Notes under the pieces: generated by a model
Database searches by the model: none
The model's input: only the letters and a program-made list of their open reading frames with translations
What the model was told of the DNA's origin: nothing
Shown here: positions 1-13,959 of the stretch, in pieces
Position numbering within the stretch: position 1 is the first letter of the stretch
Layout: the number at the start of each line of letters is the position of its first letter
Made by a program: the position numbers and the translations under genes
NCBI GenBank assembly: GCA_903813345.2
Contig: CAIIXF020000005.1
Coordinates: forward strand, 9,243,375-9,307,374
Reading direction: 5' to 3'
DNA length: 64,000 bases
From: Owenia fusiformis
Lineage: Eukaryota > Annelida > Polychaeta > Sabellida > Oweniidae

Positions 1-652
1 CAATCTTTCTGTTCTGAGCATGTACAGTTACGCTAACATGCTTGGATAAAGTAAAAATGTTCATGTTTGGGGGTTTTCACTTTAATGAAGTGAATTTAAC
101 ATGGATGTCAATGGGAGGAATAAGATGAGTCTTGAGCAAAAGTTTGATATTTTTCATCAACAAATAGTGTTAAACTTAAAGAGGGGTTTGTCTTATAAAG
201 GTTTTCAAGCAGTTTCATACGACATTCATATTGTTTTCAACCAATGACATGCAAATAATTCAACATGATCTGTTTAGTATGGAATAATTAACATTCCTGA
301 AATGTCTGAATCAGTAATCTTTTGTTTGGTTTCTATCATATGTATAGTTAGATTAATCCAAGATTCATACAATACTATTTTCTATCTGTTGTCCAGATTC
401 AATGAGACTCTAATTAAAGGATTCCATTAGTATAATTGTTATTGCGAATACCAAGAATATTATTTCTAATATATAATAAGCACATATTATTGATTTTGGT
501 GGTACAATTTAAGTTGATATATTATTGATTGTGACTTATGCTCGACCTGATTTATCAGAGGCCCTCTTTATATTTTGCTTCGAGAGATATTACAGGGTGT
601 TTCATACATACTTACCCTTCCTCATATGTGCAGACTCTGTTTTTTTTTATAT

Positions 653-712
653 TGGCTTGCTCTGTACTCTGATCATTTTTTATATTTGCTTGCTCTGTAC
701 TCTGATCATTTT
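653..712. repeat. Two-copy tandem repeat, about 31 bp
   Basis: Two adjacent near-identical units share the core GCTTGCTCTGTACTCTGATC followed by a T run. No function is evident. Confidence 0.7.
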
Positions 713-3037
713 TGGAACTGGTTGATTTGAGTCTAGGATCAGAAAAGTTAAGTAGATAGGGGGCTGGGGGAGAGGCTCGAGACTCCAGAAACTTGCTACG
801 AATTAGGAATGGCAAAATCAAGGGAAAGTGTTTTTCTTGTGTTTTCCTTAATAAAGATGGCGACACAAATCAGCCAATGAATTGCTCTAAGCCCAAAAAA
901 TGATAATTATGAAGATGAATATATATATAGTCTTGCACCAAGGATCACTCCTCTCACCAATTCAGATCTGTACAGTTAAGTTGAAAGTATATCACACAAG
1001 GGTTTGATCTGAGATTGTCATGATAAGTTTTTTTCTTGTTTACTGAGACATCTTGAAATACTTCAGAGTAGACTCTTGGACCTCCCTTTTCTAGCTAATT
1101 CTAGGATGGAATTTCAGTATGCCCCACCAACAAGAGGGAAATTCCACTTAAAAAAGTAAACATGTCGTTTGTTTTGCACCATGTAGGTACAAAACAGGAA
1201 GTCCTGTTGTCCCCTCCAATGTAGAAAACAAGTATGGGAACATCATAACCTTTTTTCATTCATGAAAGTTGTCAACTTAAATATTTTTTGCTGCATTTTA
1301 TTAAGGAAAAATTCTCAAGTTAGGATATTCAATGAATGCCATTCAATTTTTTGTATCTGCTTTCCATATAAGTTGGATTTTGAATTTTTGTGATTTCTTG
1401 ATCAGGACTGTACAAAGGACAACATTAGAAAAACACTTTACCATTCAAAAATATGTCATATCCTAGACCAGTGATTGGTGATTGAGTGTTAAGCCATTAT
1501 GCTGATGTTCTTTAACAGGCCTCAAAACCCATCTTGTTTTATCTCCCTAGTCCATCTACCCAAAATACCTGGTAAATCTGGACCAAATGCAAATCCTGGA
1601 ATTAGTTTAAAAACATCACAACTGGCAATCTGCATTGGATTAGCCTAACAAAAACAAATTATTGCTAAGTAAATCGAAGAAGGCATAACATATGATAAGT
1701 CCATGAGATGCACCTATATTAGAAAACAAAACAGCAGCTGCATCAGTTGCTGTTTATCATTCCTAAAAACAAAACAACTACTTGGCTATCTACATACCTA
1801 ATAAAAATCTAATTATTAGACCATTTAGTCATTTTTTCATGTTGTCCTAATGAGATCAGACAAAATACAGTCTCTGATGAGACAGATTGATGGCCTGAGA
1901 TGATGGCTGAACTTTTCAACAACTTTACAGGTAACTAAAATTGGTATGATTGAAGACCTAGAAATATGCAGACAAATTTGTTAAGTATCTGTAATAGAAG
2001 AATCTAGCTCAATCTTCTGTAGGGAACTTGAACTAGAAAAATTATACATGTATAAGAAAACCTACTTCAGGAGAAGAATGTTGGCAAAACTATTACATGT
2101 GTTCCAAGCCAAGCCAAAATACACAACACTACACGTAAATCAGCTGTTATTGAAGCAATGGCGCCCAGTTATTGAACAGTGGTGTAAACCAGAACCATAT
2201 TTCTAAATCAGAACAAATGTCAAATGATGCCAAAGGTTATATGCTAGTTGTTAGAGACTGACACCATATTTCAACATAAGGCATAATGTCTGTTGTAAAA
2301 TACATCCAACAGTTCGAGTCAGGTTGAACATGTTGTTTTAACACCAGTTAGAAAATTCTTATAATATTTCCTTTCTATAACTTCTGTTTGAAAAAGGGAT
2401 TTGAGTATTAAAATATATTTATTATAGATTTTATATGTTTTACATATGTTATCCAGTTTGTATGATTCTGATTGCAATTTTGCATTTTTAAAGGCAGAAT
2501 GATATAGAAGGATTATGAAAAATCATCATTTCTGTTATTGGATGTAGTTCACTAAGGAGCCCTGTAGGTCCAACAGCGCATACTTTGCCAGGCAATATAA
2601 TACATGGTTCAAACATTTTCTAATGAACTTTTTTATCAAGTAATTTTCTAGACAATCATCAGTCGATCCACTTATCTTTTAAATTTACTTTGTTCGAAAA
2701 TATATGGAATACATATAAGTTTGTCCTATTTCTGTTCCAATGTTAAAATTGGCATGTTAAACTGGCTTAAAAAACAACTGATTGAGATCATGAGTTATTT
2801 GTACATATGATCCATATTAGGCTTTAAGATAATAGGAAAGGACTTGAAAGCTTCTATGTATGCCCTTTAGAATAATTGATCTAATATGACATTTGTCAAA
2901 TATACCAAAACATATGTAAGAGTAAGCTATAGCTATATTGGCGGCTGGGAATGGCAAAAGTATGCAATATTGTATAACTGGAAAACATAAGGTACAAATT
3001 GTAGCTTCTTGAGTTCTGTACACGGAGAGCTTTGTAA

Positions 3038-3112
3038 GTTGGAAAATAGATCCAAAGGGAGTCAGTTGGAAAATAGATCCAAGGGGAGTCAGTTGGAAAA
3101 TAGATTCAAGGA
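3038..3112. repeat. 27-bp minisatellite, about 3 copies
   Basis: Three consecutive units begin GTTGGAAAATAGAT at 3038, 3065 and 3092, so the period is 27 bp. Being a multiple of three, it also makes a repeated peptide in an open frame on the minus strand, but that frame has no splice sites or homology, so I treat it as non-coding. Confidence 0.75.
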
Positions 3113-3164
3113 AATAGGGTAAAGGTCTATGACGAGGCTGTGCTTGATGATGTGATACCTCCTC

Positions 3165-3345
3165 ACTATCATGATAAACCATGACATCCATTCTGATACT
3201 CATAGCATCTTTCTGTTTCACCTGAAACATCTCAGGGCTGAGAAGATTTGAGATGTCATGGTTTGGCATGATGCATGACATCTCATTTCTTCTCAACAAT
3301 GTGTCTAGTGAAACAGAAAATCTGATAATTATCAGAATGCCTTCT
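3165..3345. mobile_element. Hairpin-forming dispersed repeat
   Basis: ATCATGATAAACCATGACAT near the left end is answered by the inverted ATGTCATGGTTTGGCATGAT near 3255. A CTGTTTCACCTGAAACAT block is likewise answered by TGAAACAGAAAAT. Fragments of the same family occur at 5893-5955 and 41661-41745. Internal inverted repeats plus dispersal suggest a MITE-like element. There is no coding capacity and the superfamily is not assigned. Confidence 0.5.
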
Positions 3346-5735
3346 CACTATTTAGGAATGAGAATATCCCCATGGAGTTGAAATATGTCGAATCGTCCTA
3401 CATGGAATAAAAGCAACACAGAGCAATGACTTTAAGGTCGGGGTTGAAATGTTAACAAATTACCTTTCAGGTGGAAGCCAATCAATAAACAAAGTTACAT
3501 ACTAGCTTCGTTATATAGCATCTTCGTTATCTTACCTTGATCAAAATCATCGATTGCAGTCTTCTAATTAGACCAGATTTAGATTTAACTTTCATTGCGA
3601 TTCACCTGGAGCCACCTGGGGGCAGATATTGATACTAACTAGTGGATTAAGAGCTGATGAACCAAGGATCAGATTACGTAGAATTTCGGAAGATTCATCG
3701 CTTTCTTATTTTAACCATTTGATGTAAACAACTTATGACATAATATGTACTGTAGATAGCTTGTTATAGGTTGTTAGGGGTACATGAAAGGATGTCTTGT
3801 ACCAGGGACCATGATAAAACATATGATCATTGCATGAATGGTGTTTACAATAAACTCACTGGCTTATCCATAGGAAGCCATTTGTAAACCACAGCTTAAA
3901 GTGAATTAAGATATTCTGCAGCGTTTGCCACTACGGCTTCTCATAGTGTTTCACTATTGGAACTACAGTGTGGATGGATAGTCCAGAAATAAGTGAGATA
4001 TTTTAAGATGATCAGAATGAAGTGAATTTAATCAATGATTTCAACACAATATCGATGATGTTGGACTTCCAAGTTATTGAGAAGCAATTCATTTGAACTT
4101 TCGCAAGGAGCCAACCACATGGTACTTAAGGCAGTTTCGATACTATTCTAACATCTTTAGAATAACCGTAAATTAGAACATAAATGGGAAAGCAAGAAAA
4201 GTAGAATTACATGGAATGTAAATGTTATACCACAACATTCTGATATATGAATAACATTGCAGCGCAAGATCAGAGTTGGTTTTAGGAAAGAAAAACCAAA
4301 GGAATCAAGTTAGAGCAAAATTGTGGATATTTTTACGTGAAAGATAAAAGGACTCAAAATATCGAATTAATTTTATTTAGTCTATTTGTTATTTGTACAG
4401 TAAAAACTGTTCAAAGGTGATCTATATGATGTTTAGCAGATTTTTTATTTCAGATGACACATATGTACAACATACAACTTCTATTTAGATTTCGCTCAGA
4501 CAGAATTATCACATAATGTGGATAATCTGAATTTTCTAATGGATAATTTGGCTTTATGGTTTGAAGGCATTTTTCATCAAGTAGTTTTGAAGCCACAAGT
4601 TTATAAGTAGGAAATCGCTGAAGAATTATTTGAAATGGCAATTAAGCTAAGGACTTCTGTTGGCACTGATATATAAATTCCATTTAAAACATGTACTGAA
4701 AAACTAAGTTCAAAGGGAATATCAACAAGTTAATTGTTCATGTTAGCATCTTTGTTATTGTCAAGTGATGGTAATTATTTCAATATCAATTAATTAAAAG
4801 TGGTTTATTTTCATAATTATTAATTTAAATGTAAATAATTTTGTCATACTCATCAGTATTGTTAATTAATGTTTTGACCTCTGTACCGAAACCATTAATT
4901 ACTTTTTTATTAATTGATCTTTAGGTTTAATTGATGTTCAATTTATGATTAATCTGAATTAGCATTCAAATTGGTCACTGGTTAGTGAGTAAGAAACTAC
5001 TCCAAAACTTGATTTGAAAGTGACCTTCAATTTTCTACATGCTCTGGTTTTCTGCTACTAAAAGTCAAGAATTCTCATAGTTTGGTTGTATACTCAAGTG
5101 TAGGGACGTGTTACCTGAACAAGTTTGGTATCTGCTCCAATCTAAACATATAAGTTATCTCCCAGGAACAAGTGAAACCCCACCTTATCTGGGTCCTTAT
5201 ACATGTTCCAATGTTGATGTAGTAAATTGGTCACTGGTTTTCTTTACAGAATGTATACAGCATGAGTTTGTCTAAGGATAAGAGTTCTATAAGTAGGTTC
5301 TGGTGTTTTTCTTTTGGGCCATTTTTATTAGAGAGATTATTGCTAAGAGATATTTATCAAGATCAATTTGGTGCTTCAATGAACAATTTAAGACATTTTA
5401 CCAAAGACATCGCTCAGAATTATGACCTGAATCACAATTTTTCACAATCACAACTTTGTCTACTACTCATTGTTAATTAGATTTACTTCACCTGTCAATC
5501 AAGCCCAATGAAATGTTCCAGATGTATGAGAAATAAATTGCCATTACATTATTTTTGTTTTCATCAAGGTTCGATTTCTTACATTTAATTGAAAAATAAA
5601 CTCACTTAAAGTTTGATACTCCAGATATATACAATATAATTGAACGTTTCGCATTCTACACCAGTCTCTTGAGAAAATTGAGAAGAAAATCTTGGCAAGG
5701 ATCTCCTTGACTCATTACCGAAATCTCAGTAAGAT

Positions 5736-5788
5736 TATGCATGGTCAGGTAGATAATGCATGGTCAGGTAGATTATGCTTGGTCAGGA
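5736..5788. repeat. 22-bp tandem repeat, 3 copies
   Basis: Three units of the form ATTATGCATGGTCAGGTAG follow each other with one or two substitutions. Confidence 0.65.
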
Positions 5789-6554
5789 TTTTGGTTAATC
5801 AAAACTGAAGATCCTGTTGGATGTGATACCTTGCTTATCTTCTGGCATTAATTAATTAGATTTTGTATAATTTCCCAAAAGGTGGTTGCATGACATCATG
5901 ATAAACCATGACATCTCATTTCTCCTCAGTTTTAAAAGTCTAATGAAACTGAATTGTTGCAAATTTGAGCTTGTATCAACCAGCAAAGCCATATTAATAT
6001 TTCAACTTTGAGGAAAAGATGATGGAGATGCAGATGTGGTCGATTTGATGATATCAAAATCTTGTGGAATGATTGTGTGTCTAAGAATTTAAGAGCTTAT
6101 CAGGTCACGGATGCTCTACCAGGGTGGTACCATTATTGTGACAGTTAAAATACAACATGCACAATTTTCTAATGCCTAATATTTCAGCATTGCTATATTG
6201 CTATTTCTTGGAACTATATTACTCATTCGTGAAAATTTCATTTGTCATAAAAACTAAGAAACATTAGATTTTTTGGAGGAAATTTGCTCTGTCACTGTTT
6301 TGAAGGAGTCATAGATTAGTCATACAGTCGGAAATTTTGATTGTAAAAAGATACAAGTGGTTTTAGTAGAAGAAGTTAGCAAAGCTCCTGGTATTGTATT
6401 TTAAGACACATCCTTAGAGGCAATAGTATTTGATTCAAGGATTTTGGAATGATACGTTTGAAGTTTAAATACCAAGGATAAGTTCTGAAAATAAATCATG
6501 CGGATGATACTCATATCTTACAGACAGCGGTCAGTTCTCAGGATATCACAAGCA

Positions 6555-6725
6555 GGGGCGGGTCTGGAAACTAACAAGAAAGGGGCCCTTTCAATTCTGA
6601 AAAAAGTTGGGCCCAAATTTTGAAAACTTAAGGCCTATTTTTCTTGAAACTCAAAAATAAGAGCCAAAAAGGCCCAGTAATGCCAAAAAAGGCCCACAAA
6701 TTTGGGCCAAAATTTTTTCTGGCCA
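6555..6725. mobile_element. Fragment of GGGCC-rich MITE family
   Basis: The segment has repeated GGGCCC/GGCCC words. Its left end, with CTGGAAACTAACAAG, matches in inverse the right end of the element at 57007-57226. That pairing defines a dispersed non-autonomous family. Confidence 0.45.
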
Positions 6726-7710
6726 GTGACAAGGGACTTTATAGTTCAAAAGTATTGTTAAATAGAACAATTGAAATTAATATTTGATGAAAGTATGTGT
6801 TATGAACATAAACTCAAGTGTTTCTAAAATCTTCAAAGGATTGAATTACAAAACAATCAATTTAAATGCTTTGAAACAATGATTGCAATCAGTCATTACA
6901 TATCAGACAGTTTCAAATCTGTTTACTCGACATACTGATGAAACATTAATATTTACACTTAGGTGGATTAAGAGCTTATATAAAGGTGTAGTAAATACGT
7001 ATATACCACAAAATACACTTTAAAATCAATGAATATATTTAATTATGAGCTCTGTAGCAAGTCAATGATTGAATTAAGTGAATGTACTGTCTGAAGGCAA
7101 ATCACCAAGTGAGGAGAATATATTTGCTTGAATGGTGATGTTCAGGAAAAGCGATTTTTCAAAGTTTACTTTGGAACAATAAGATAATGTTTTGAGTGTG
7201 GTTTGTTGTACATAATGTGTCATCTATACTGTCAGGTGGACGAGCACTTAGCAGAGCAATAAAAACAAAGAAACATATTTGATAGATGTTTAGTACTTTT
7301 CGTTATCTCGTTAAGCTTATTAACGTGAACATTGTGTCAACAAAGGACGACACTAAGCAACAAAACACGCTTACAATGGAATGACAAATGCAATGTGGAA
7401 AATAGTTTGAATTATTCATAAGATGCAATTTGTAGCATATAGATAGCCCAACATATTTGACATAATTGCGAAAAAACAGGACTTTGTCATAACTATTGCC
7501 TTGGGCTAAAAAACCAGCCATTAGATAATTTGAAAAATGAAAAAGCGCTGATATCACCAATGTAAAACTGTGATAAGTTAATTGATACAGATTTGGGGGA
7601 TAAATGCTAATTGGAAACATTCAAGGAAATGAACAATTATATTTAAGTATTAAGGAAGTGGAATCTCTTGAATAAAGGATTATATTTGCATTATAACGGA
7701 GGAGCTAGTC

Positions 7711-7770
7711 ATGTATGCTGTTGTGGGGAAGCGCAGAGCCGAACCACCTCATATATACCCATATAAAAAG
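7711..7770 (+). CDS. LZTS: Candidate first coding exon of the LZTS-like gene
   Basis: ATG at 7711 opens exactly 20 codons that end at a strong donor (AAAAAG|GTAAGATA). The phase-0 end fits the phase-0 acceptor at 10368. The peptide is basic with an EPPHIYPYKK end. I know no close match, and no in-frame stop sits immediately upstream, so the exon could extend 5' or be an alternative start. Confidence 0.55.
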
Positions 7771-10700
7771 GTAAGATAACTTGATAGAGTAAGGGGTCTA
7801 AAAACTCAAATCTTTTGCACTGCAAATAATTATTTTAGACAATGGAATTGTTACAGATGGATTGATAGCTATTGAATTATTTCAAGGTTATTGTCAGCTA
7901 TATGGGTTTATATGTCAAAATGTTTATTGTATTAAGTGTGTCTTTAGATAGAAAGATTGATAGCCTGGAGCATCAGAGGAATGTGCCCTGGTTGCAGCCT
8001 AATGGCCCCACCTGTAACCCCTGGGTATTTCACTTAGTCTCCTCCAATGGCAATAAAACACAATAACACCAAACTGTTACCTGTATCTTACTGGTTGGAC
8101 TATTTGTAGGAATTTCTCGATTACATGTTAATGTCAAGCTTTTATGTGATGTTCTAAGTAAACATTTTCTTTCCCTTCCTTACAATGGTTTCATGACCGA
8201 CACTTCTGTAGCAGGGATTAAATATTTTTTAAATGCAGGATTTAAATTCTTTCCTGATTGAAATTTCCTTTTTAAATTATTTGGGACTAATGCATAGATA
8301 TAACTTTCATATGTTTTAAGTATGCCCCCAGATAAATAGCCAAATTGGAATAGTTGAATTATTTCATTATCTCTGTTTCAATCTCCATGAATGGTGAATG
8401 GCTTTCGGGTAGGGTGTGAAGTAGCGTACATAAGGAGACCCTAGTTTATGAAGGGCTCTTTTGAGTGTTTTGTACACAGTGAAATAGATGACATAAAACA
8501 GGATGACTCAGAGTCGGAATATACTTGATTGCAGAAAGGAACATATACTTAAGAATCTTGAACATTCAGATTTAGGAATCGATCTCTAGAGTTCACAAAT
8601 TTTGGATCCTCTACAAGTTAGCTCAGTTACATTTTCATGTAAATGTCAAACCTTTAAAACAATAAAAAGTTGATCAGCTGCTTTCACATTAGCATTCATA
8701 CCTGCGTGCTAGGTGTATCAATGTACCTGGAGCATTTAGGATCTCATTACATGGAACGCAACATAGTTTGACATGTGTTGCATTAAGATATGTTACAAAA
8801 AATGGAATTTAGATTCAGAGGATATCTATGCAGAAATACAGGTAAATAAGGAGAAAATATACAATGTGACCTACATATTTAGTTCTCTCTAATTCCTCAG
8901 AGCTGTGATAGTGTGCCATAATAACAGGTTACAATAGAACTATGTGGAGTAAGGTTTAGTAGTACAGTACACGTTATGGAACTATTGATAAATGTGTTTT
9001 TAGGAATAGCGACAATAGAGAAATAATTCGAAATAATTTTGATATAACATTTTTATTCCAGTGGTCCAACATAAAGTATTTATTAAACTACCCTACTAAA
9101 ATATAAATCTCAATACCCTTGCTTCATTTAACTATAAAATCTAAAGTTACAATGTGGTCCTATTTTATTTTTCTTAAAAATCTTTTTGATTTTTATTATG
9201 CTTTATAAAATATCTTTAGGTGTGACCTCCTGATTAATCAATAAACATATTATCATTTGAGCCCCTTTTTGATAGATGTTACATCTTATTCTGTGCACTT
9301 TAATAAATTATATTAAGCCTGAGTTAAAGATGTCTCTGTGATATTGTAGAGTCTAGACAGTGCTACATTTGCTGTATTGTGTACTCAGGTATGATGGTAC
9401 TAACACACCTCCTGTCCCAAACACCACCATGTTTCATTTACATGTAGATACCAGGATTCAGCACTGGAATGATGGTTAAACTATTTAGATAACAGAACAG
9501 TCATAACTTGCATTTGATAAATGTCAAGACTACCTGTATCACATATTTGAAAAGTTCAACTCCTGTATTGCAAAATATTGAAAGAAGTTGAAACATTTAA
9601 TATTCTCAGTGTTCTTTTTGAAATTTATTTCATTCAAAATATTCAATATTTACAACATATTGTTTGCTGCTACCTGTCTATAGGAGGGGTAGACAACTTG
9701 AGAGGAATCCAGACACTTGATGCAAGACTATATAAATGTATGACTGTTCTGATGTTATAATGTTATGTTTCAGTATGAAGAACTACTAATCATGCCATTT
9801 TGTTCATGTTGCTTATTTTCTGTTATATAGGCTAGAGTTGAATTAGCCCTAGGCCAATCTAGGCCAGTGTAGTGAGGGCCATATAGAATAATTTGGGGCC
9901 TATTTATAAGAGGGCCAAAAAGTCTCTATGAAACCATTGCATGTTCCACTCATTTACTATTCATTTGTATTTGTTTGTTTTTAAACGTTATTACTAGTGA
10001 TTAACAGTAATTAGCAGATTTATTTGTTGTTTTGTTTCCCATTTGTTTTCCCTGTTTTATGCAATGAAGCCATTCCTGTATTTCACTTTATGTATGCATT
10101 ATGAATCATGGTTACAGACTGAAAATTGCTAAGGAACTTGAAATTAGTAACTTTTGGGATATTTGTAATTTTGCATAAAATGTGAATGATTGTTTTGATT
10201 GCTAGATGAATCAAATCTCTTATATTCATTGGTATGAAGTATTTTATAGATAAACTTGTTTTGCACCACTATAGTGAATGCACATCATTGAATAAAAACT
10301 TTAAGATTCTTGCTTGATGTGATTCAAAATGACTTAATATTAACCCTGTGTGGTCCATGTGTTTCAGAGCCCAGATAAAGGAGTCATCAAACCTATAGCA
10401 TTCAAGCCTGTTGTACCAGCCGTGAGGTATCCCACAAACTCCAGTAGCAGTCCCCTACGTCACGATGTCAAACCTCCGACACCAGATACTGGCTACAATG
10501 TGCGATATTCTAGTCCCGCACACAAATCACATGATGTCAAATCGACCAGTCAGGACGATGGTTATGGTGGCTCTCAGGATTATTCGTCAGCCAATAGGAG
10601 CACTAGTAGATCGAACTTATCGAACAACTCAGTCATGATAGACTCAGATCGAAATGTGAGTTTTGAAAATGGTCACCCAGCTTCTGTACCAAGTCGATAT

Positions 10701-11732
10701 TTACCACGTCCTGAGTCTTATAACTCATCCAATCACAGTCGAGCTTCCAATCACATGGAGTCATACATCCATACCCCCTCTCCAAGTGACAGCGGGGTAG
10801 CTGTGACTGAATTTGAAGCAATGCTACGCGAGAAAGATCAAGAGATCCGTAATCTACGTGAAACAATGGAACGCAATGAGAATGCTATTATTAAGACTTA
10901 TGAGGAGAAAGAGCAGAATCATTTAGTTGAAGTGGCTGATGTACGTGATGAATGCGAAGACAAGGTTAAAGATGAGCAACAACGGTGCTTCAAGGTGGAG
11001 CAATCACTCTTACTACAGATGTACAAACTACAGCAAGAGAAGAAAGACCTTCAAGAGAACTGTGATAAATTACGTAAAGAAAATGTTGAAGGTAAACAAC
11101 ATTGTGACCAACTGGAAACTGAGCTTGGTGAACATAGGACAAAACTAGATGAAGCTAAGTGGGAAATGTGTCAGAAAACAGGGGAGATATCCCTACTGAA
11201 ATCTCAGTTAAAAGATTCTCAGGACTCATCAAGCTCACGCTCTAATGAAGTTCTTTCATTGAAATCTCAACTACAGGACTCTGAATACGAAGTCATGCGC
11301 AGAGATCAGGAAATCGGCAAGCTTAGGAATGATATTGCAGTTAAATCTGATGACCTTGCCAAAACTCGTATTGAACTTGATAAAGTGTGGCGCGATGCCC
11401 ATAAAGATAAAATTGAGGAAATTACGCAGACTGACAATGAAGTAACGCAATATTTACATAATACAGCTGGTGCTACAACTAAATCTGAAAGCCCTGATGC
11501 CATTCGCCAAAAATTACGTAGCCAACAAGAACAATTTGAGATTGAACGTACACAGTGGCTGGAAGAAAAGAACAAAGTAGTACTATACCAAAAACAACTT
11601 CAATTAAATTATGTCCAAATGTTACGTAAAAACCGAATGCTGGAGGCTGAAATTGAACAATTGACTTTAGAGTTAGAGAATAGAGACTTGAAACTTCTGG
11701 CCTTTAACGAGCAAGAGGAATCAACATGTTAG
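7711..11732 (+). CDS. LZTS: LZTS/Fez1-family leucine-zipper protein (2 coding exons)
   Basis: Coding exons are 7711-7770 and 10368-11732 (stop TAG at 11730), giving 474 aa. Both junctions are phase 0: AAAAAG|GTAAGA, then GTTTCAG|AGCCCA. Residues about 20-165 are Ser/Pro/Asn-rich and disordered and begin with KPIAFKPVVP, the family's N-terminal KPxAFKPV block. From about residue 167 to the end is continuous coiled coil with the Fez1 hallmarks WEMCQKTGEISLLKSQLKDS and, near the C-terminus, VVLYQKQLQLNYVQMLRKNR. Family members (LZTS1-3, N4BP3) are cytoplasmic or postsynaptic scaffolds that bind other coiled-coil proteins and affect the cytoskeleton, cell cycle and Wnt signalling. At 474 aa it is shorter than vertebrate LZTS1 (just under 600 aa). 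The second exon is near certain. The first (MYAVVGKRRAEPPHIYPYKK) rests on splice signals and phase only, and other 5' exons could exist upstream. Confidence 0.85.
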
Positions 11733-11958
11733 CAATAATACACCTGCTGAATACAACATACAAACTCATGAAATCATTTTGTAGTGTTTTGCAAAAAGAA
11801 TTTGCACAGTTGATCTTAGGTTTTATAATATTCACTAGTTAAAGCTACTGTGTTTATAGTGTTTGATTGATGATACATGTAATAATGTAGGTTCTGATAT
11901 TTTACATTCATGATTTCTGTTCATTGCAATACTGTTATGAGACGAGCAAATTGCCTTA

Positions 11959-11964
11959 AATAAA
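11959..11964 (+). promoter_or_regulatory. Possible poly(A) signal for the LZTS-like gene
   Basis: AATAAA lies about 230 bp after the LZTS stop codon and is the first canonical hexamer downstream. A further AATAAA occurs near 12694. The true 3' end needs transcript data. Confidence 0.35.
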
Positions 11965-13860
11965 CATAAGTACAGTATTTATATCAGGTTAATTCTTTAC
12001 ATGTAAATGCTTGTACATATCTTACAACTAGGAATGCTAGATTAAAATCAAGATGATGATTTTGTAGACGAAGAGTAATTTTATAGTTTTTGTTCAATGA
12101 TTATTAAAATTGATAAACATTCAAAGATTTTGTGATTACGTATCAAGTAAAGATGCAAAGCTTTTTATTAGTTTATAATTGTAATTAAATTAATTAAATA
12201 AGTAGAAAATGTCTCAAAAGATCTGACAAAGACGAGCCATAAATGTATTCGTATCTCTCAAGAATTCTCAGTACATATTTTCCTCAACCTGGTGATTCGG
12301 AATTCACAGAGACAGCTATTTAACACATTTTTTTTTACTTTCCAGACGCAATAGTATTTTCCTATAGTTTATGGTAATGGTATATACTTTTGTAACAATG
12401 GTGCTGCACATATAAACCTGGTCTATCGTAACTAAGATACAACTTGCGACTCATGAAAATACTCCATCAAACAATATATTACATCAACAACAGACATATT
12501 TTAAAACATAATGAGGATATTTTGGTTATCTTGTTATTTTTTATGCTACAAAAATATGTTACAGTTTAAGAAATTAGAAAAATGATTTATGAATTGATCA
12601 GATATTGTATTATTATTCATTTCTTTTGTTATTTTGAAGGTGAATCATGCCCAAGGGCATCAACATTGGTCTCCCTACTCGCTATCTCTTCAAATAAAAC
12701 CTTTTCATAGTTTGAATGTTTACTTCGTTACTGGTACAGATCTATTATCAACAATATGAAGGGTCATTTGCTTGAAGTTATTCTTTATTACAAAACAACG
12801 TTATCCCAATGTTCACAACTACTTTTTCAACATTGAACATAATGATTTTTGAATCATAATATTATATTTAGTTTGTAATGTTATATACCCTTGTAAAGTT
12901 ATCCATCATGGTGTATATATACTATGTATATGTAATGAATGAATGATGAATTACATTAGATTGCAAAATATATAAATTATTGCAAAAAGTTGATTTACAT
13001 CTTGTTTATTTTTAAGGGGGTACATGTCTAATGTACATAGTAAGAATTTAAGATTTTGGTCGCCTTCAAGTGAAGAAAAGTAACAAAACATGCCTTTATT
13101 AGTGTTACATATTGTATAATCATTAAGATGTGATTTCATAAAATATTATCAATCTGTAACCTGACCAGATTTTCTTTATTTCCAAGAATTTTTTACCAGG
13201 TTCTCCAAATAAGGTGAAAGCCTTTGCGGCACAATTGTTGTCTCTAATGTATCCATCCCCAAAAGGCTGCAAAAGCCCCCTAAGTCTTTATAAGACTTCT
13301 TGAAAATATATGAATAATTTTGCCCATATAGTTTGTGACTTAAATTAGTGAATGACCGCTGTTGAACATTCCTTTAATTTTATTCCTCTGGAGCTTTGTT
13401 GGTAAAATAAATATGGACACTTGGTAAATTCAGTTTATAGAAACTGACTTCATTCAAAAGGTGATCACATCAGAAGTGAGGGAAAGGCCTATTCAAGTTT
13501 ATGACGGCATCGATTTCTTGTTTCACAGGGTTTATCAACAAATCCTTTTAAATTTTGTATGGAAGGATGTATAAGGCCTGGAGGTAAGGTTAACATATGT
13601 TGCTTTATTATACCTCTGACCCCTGGTGATTTCTTCCTTTAGCATATGCGCCATCTTTTAATATTTTCTCTGAACAGACACATTTTTGAGTTTCTCATAA
13701 TTTATTTCATTTTGACACACAGATTGACGACACATGTCCACAATGTATACTGGATTTAGCCTGCACATCAAAATACACACAAAGGACAAACAATACAAAA
13801 TAATACAAAACTGCAAATATACAAAATAAACTTTTTCTTAGAATAGATCTATTGAACTTT

Positions 13861-13959
13861 TTTATTTATCTTAGCCAGGAAATTATGGCTACTGTACTAT
13901 TATAATTAATTTATCAATCAATATCAGCTAGTGTTAGTTGATAGGAATAGACCTTTATT
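13861..13959 (-). promoter_or_regulatory. Possible FNTA poly(A) signals
   Basis: Two minus-strand AATAAA hexamers (13959-13954 and 13866-13861) lie about 460 and 550 bp after the FNTA stop. This is hexamer evidence only. Confidence 0.3.

Larger units (their letters stand above)
1..7710. other. Left flank, no recognised coding exon
   Basis: I see no exon of a recognised protein here. The open frames are short, lack splice context and do not resemble known families. The stretch may hold 5' untranslated exons and regulatory DNA of the LZTS-like gene that starts at 7711, but nothing in the sequence proves this. It contains short tandem repeats (about 653-712, 3038-3112, 5736-5788), a hairpin-forming dispersed repeat (3165-3345, with a fragment at 5893-5955) and a fragment of a GGGCC-rich mobile repeat (6555-6725). 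Confidence 0.5.

Noticed and set aside
2817-3299. 160-codon open frame on the minus strand with repeated FQLTP peptides
   Set aside because: The frame runs through a 27-bp minisatellite and the hairpin repeat, has no splice sites or recognised domain, and is best explained as chance in repeats.
5262-5480. 72-codon open frame on plus strand
   Set aside because: No homology, no splice context and ordinary AT-rich composition. Nothing supports expression.
10633-11575. Antisense and shifted open frames across the LZTS exon
   Set aside because: They are shadows of the long coiled-coil exon in other frames and contain no independent signals.
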